Positions 62,646 to 64,000 of a stretch of 64,000 nucleotides of DNA are shown here, one piece after another. The first letter of the stretch is position 1; each line of letters begins with the position of its first letter. The notes under the pieces were generated by a model. The model saw nothing but the letters and a program-made list of their open reading frames with translations, did no database searches and had not been told where the DNA came from. Source of the stretch: Hermodice carunculata (Eukaryota; Annelida; Polychaeta; Eunicida; Amphinomidae); assembly GCA_964020975.1 (NCBI GenBank), contig OZ026619.1, positions 86,802,206 through 86,866,205 of the forward strand. The letters are read 5' to 3'. The position numbers were made by a program, and so were the translations under genes.

Positions 62646-64000
62646 CTACGAAGCATGTATATGTCACCATATAAGGACCACAGTACACATATAATTATAC
62701 AAGGCCACCACTTGGAACACATGAAACCTCATGTGCATCACATTTCTGTTTTCATCATTTATTTTCATGAATGTTAACTTGAGACATACAGGATGAAGAT
62801 ACCAATTGACGTTACAGTGCATTCATCACAGCTTGGCTAATGCCACGTATTTCTATAAATATCTTTCACATGTAATTCACATGCCACTTTCAAGAAAATA
62901 GTCTATAAGCCCTACAAGCACGAGTAGTTTAATATATATCTATTTTATGTCCAACAAATTAAAAAAAAATGAAAATGGCTGATATGATAAAACAAACTTG
63001 CTTTGCTGTGCGCAATATCACATTTTGTCGTCCCGTAACACTTCATATTGGACTCCCTGCCATTCAATATTTATATAATATCCTACTTTCAGACATGATA
63101 CACATATGCTGTGACATTTGATTAAGTTAGTCTGATTATTTCTCATGATAATGAATTTCATAGGTCTGAACACATATTGGCTCATATTTTCTGTTCACCT
63201 GAAGGTGGCGCCAACAGTACCATTTAGATTCCACATATTAGCCTCCCATCTTTCCACCAAATTCCATAATGATCCATCACAAATCAAGGACACCAGAGGG
63301 TTTTAAATTTTTTCACTTTTTGGCCTGTGTATTACGTAATCCTGTAGGTGGTGCCACCAATAACGAAAGGTACCCAGATTTTCATTTATAGGACATGGCA
63401 AAAAAATTTCAAGAGGCTAACTTTAGAATTGTTGATGCTATCGCATTGACTGGTAAGCAAATTGTTTACAGATGGTTGGAAGGATGGACAGATGGAATGA
63501 CGGCTGACCAGACATGAGTGATCGCATAAGCTCTGTGACTTATGGTCAGCAGAGCTAAAACAAGTGCACAGTGATCCAAAAGATCTCTGTTCCCTTGGGC
63601 CCTGTGACCTTGAAAATAGGTCAAGGTCAAAAGCAATAAATGGTGCACATGCCCATGGTATGATGCATCTCTGGTATAAATTTCATTATTGTATCTCTAA
63701 TGGTTCTACGGATATGCTGCAAGACACACAAAAATGGATATGTTCCTGGGGCAAAAACACTACACAGTGCACATGGCCCTGGTGTGATTCATCACTGGTA
63801 TGAATTTCATTATTCTATCTCTTAGAGTTCTAGAGATATGCTGCTGGCCGGCCGGAACCGGCCCTTTTCCCTACAAATTCTATGTCCCCCTATGCCACCT
63901 TCAGTGTCAGGGGACAAATAAGTGGACGGTGTGAGATACTGGATTGAGAAGAGAGAAAAATGCTGACTACGTAGTCCTTCCCAAGGATCATCCCCGGGTA
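62646..64000. other. Septin intron running off the window
   Basis: No septin exon (the segment before LKSLDLV) is present here, so the 5' exons lie beyond 64000. The interval holds the tandem repeat at 63600-63850 and GGATGGACAGATGG-type repeat ends. Confidence 0.6.
63600..63850 (+). repeat. Diverged tandem repeat of about 125 bp, two units
   Basis: Shared blocks: GTGCACATG.CC.TGGT, TCTGGTATAAATTTCATTAT / ACTGGTATGAATTTCATTAT, TATCTCT, GATATGCTGC. Preceded by TGACCTTGAAAATAGGTCAA. Confidence 0.75.

Noticed and set aside
62646-64000. Additional upstream septin exon within the window
   Set aside because: No sequence encoding the segment before LKSLDLV or a P-loop is present on the minus strand here.

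Overview
The window is nuclear DNA from a marine-type invertebrate bilaterian. The evidence is spliced genes with GT/AG introns, AT-rich composition, many long microsatellites, CR1/L2-like LINEs carrying 2A-like peptides, and a receptor of the Lymnaea GRL101 type. These receptors and 2A-bearing LINEs are known from molluscs, other lophotrochozoans and invertebrate deuterostomes such as amphioxus. The sequence alone does not decide between these groups.

Two host genes can be read. The first, on the + strand, is a mosaic G-protein-coupled receptor. I rebuilt it as 16 exons (7528-48959; 1265 codons plus stop) in which every junction keeps frame. Its order is signal peptide, SRCR domain, C-type lectin domain, seven LDL-receptor class A modules (two degenerate), a leucine-rich repeat array, a rhodopsin-like 7TM domain of the relaxin-receptor/LGR type C kind, and a cytoplasmic tail of about 175 residues. 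All ectodomain introns are phase 1, as expected from exon shuffling. Two exons show recent partial duplications: a 60-bp in-frame duplication that creates a second splice donor in the first SRCR exon, and a decayed extra copy of the second lectin exon. The second host gene, on the - strand and convergent with the first, is the 3' two thirds of a septin of the SEPT6/8/11 subgroup (54597-62645). Its 5' exons lie beyond the right edge.

Region by region: 1-7.5 kb is non-coding, with a foldback element, direct repeats and a tRNA-derived SINE. 7.5-29.1 kb is read as the giant first intron of the receptor. It holds two long antisense LINEs: LINE A at 10.8-14.8 kb, disabled by one frameshift and one stop, and LINE B at 19.7-24.3 kb with an intact 1196-codon reverse-transcriptase ORF. 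It also holds pieces of three more LINE copies. 29.1-49.4 kb carries the rest of the receptor gene. 49.4-54.6 kb is the repeat-rich space between the two convergent 3' ends. 54.6-64 kb is septin exons and introns, with palindromic MITE-like elements.

The right half (40.8-61.5 kb) contains several copies of a short family whose core is an inverted repeat; the best copy has 27-bp perfect arms. A separate dispersed repeat of about 620 bp occurs near 8.0 and 46.3 kb. The most notable items are the mosaic receptor, the in-frame duplicated splice donor, the 2A-like motifs (one canonical, one with the essential last proline replaced) downstream of multi-membrane-span leaders in the LINEs, and the hairpin family.
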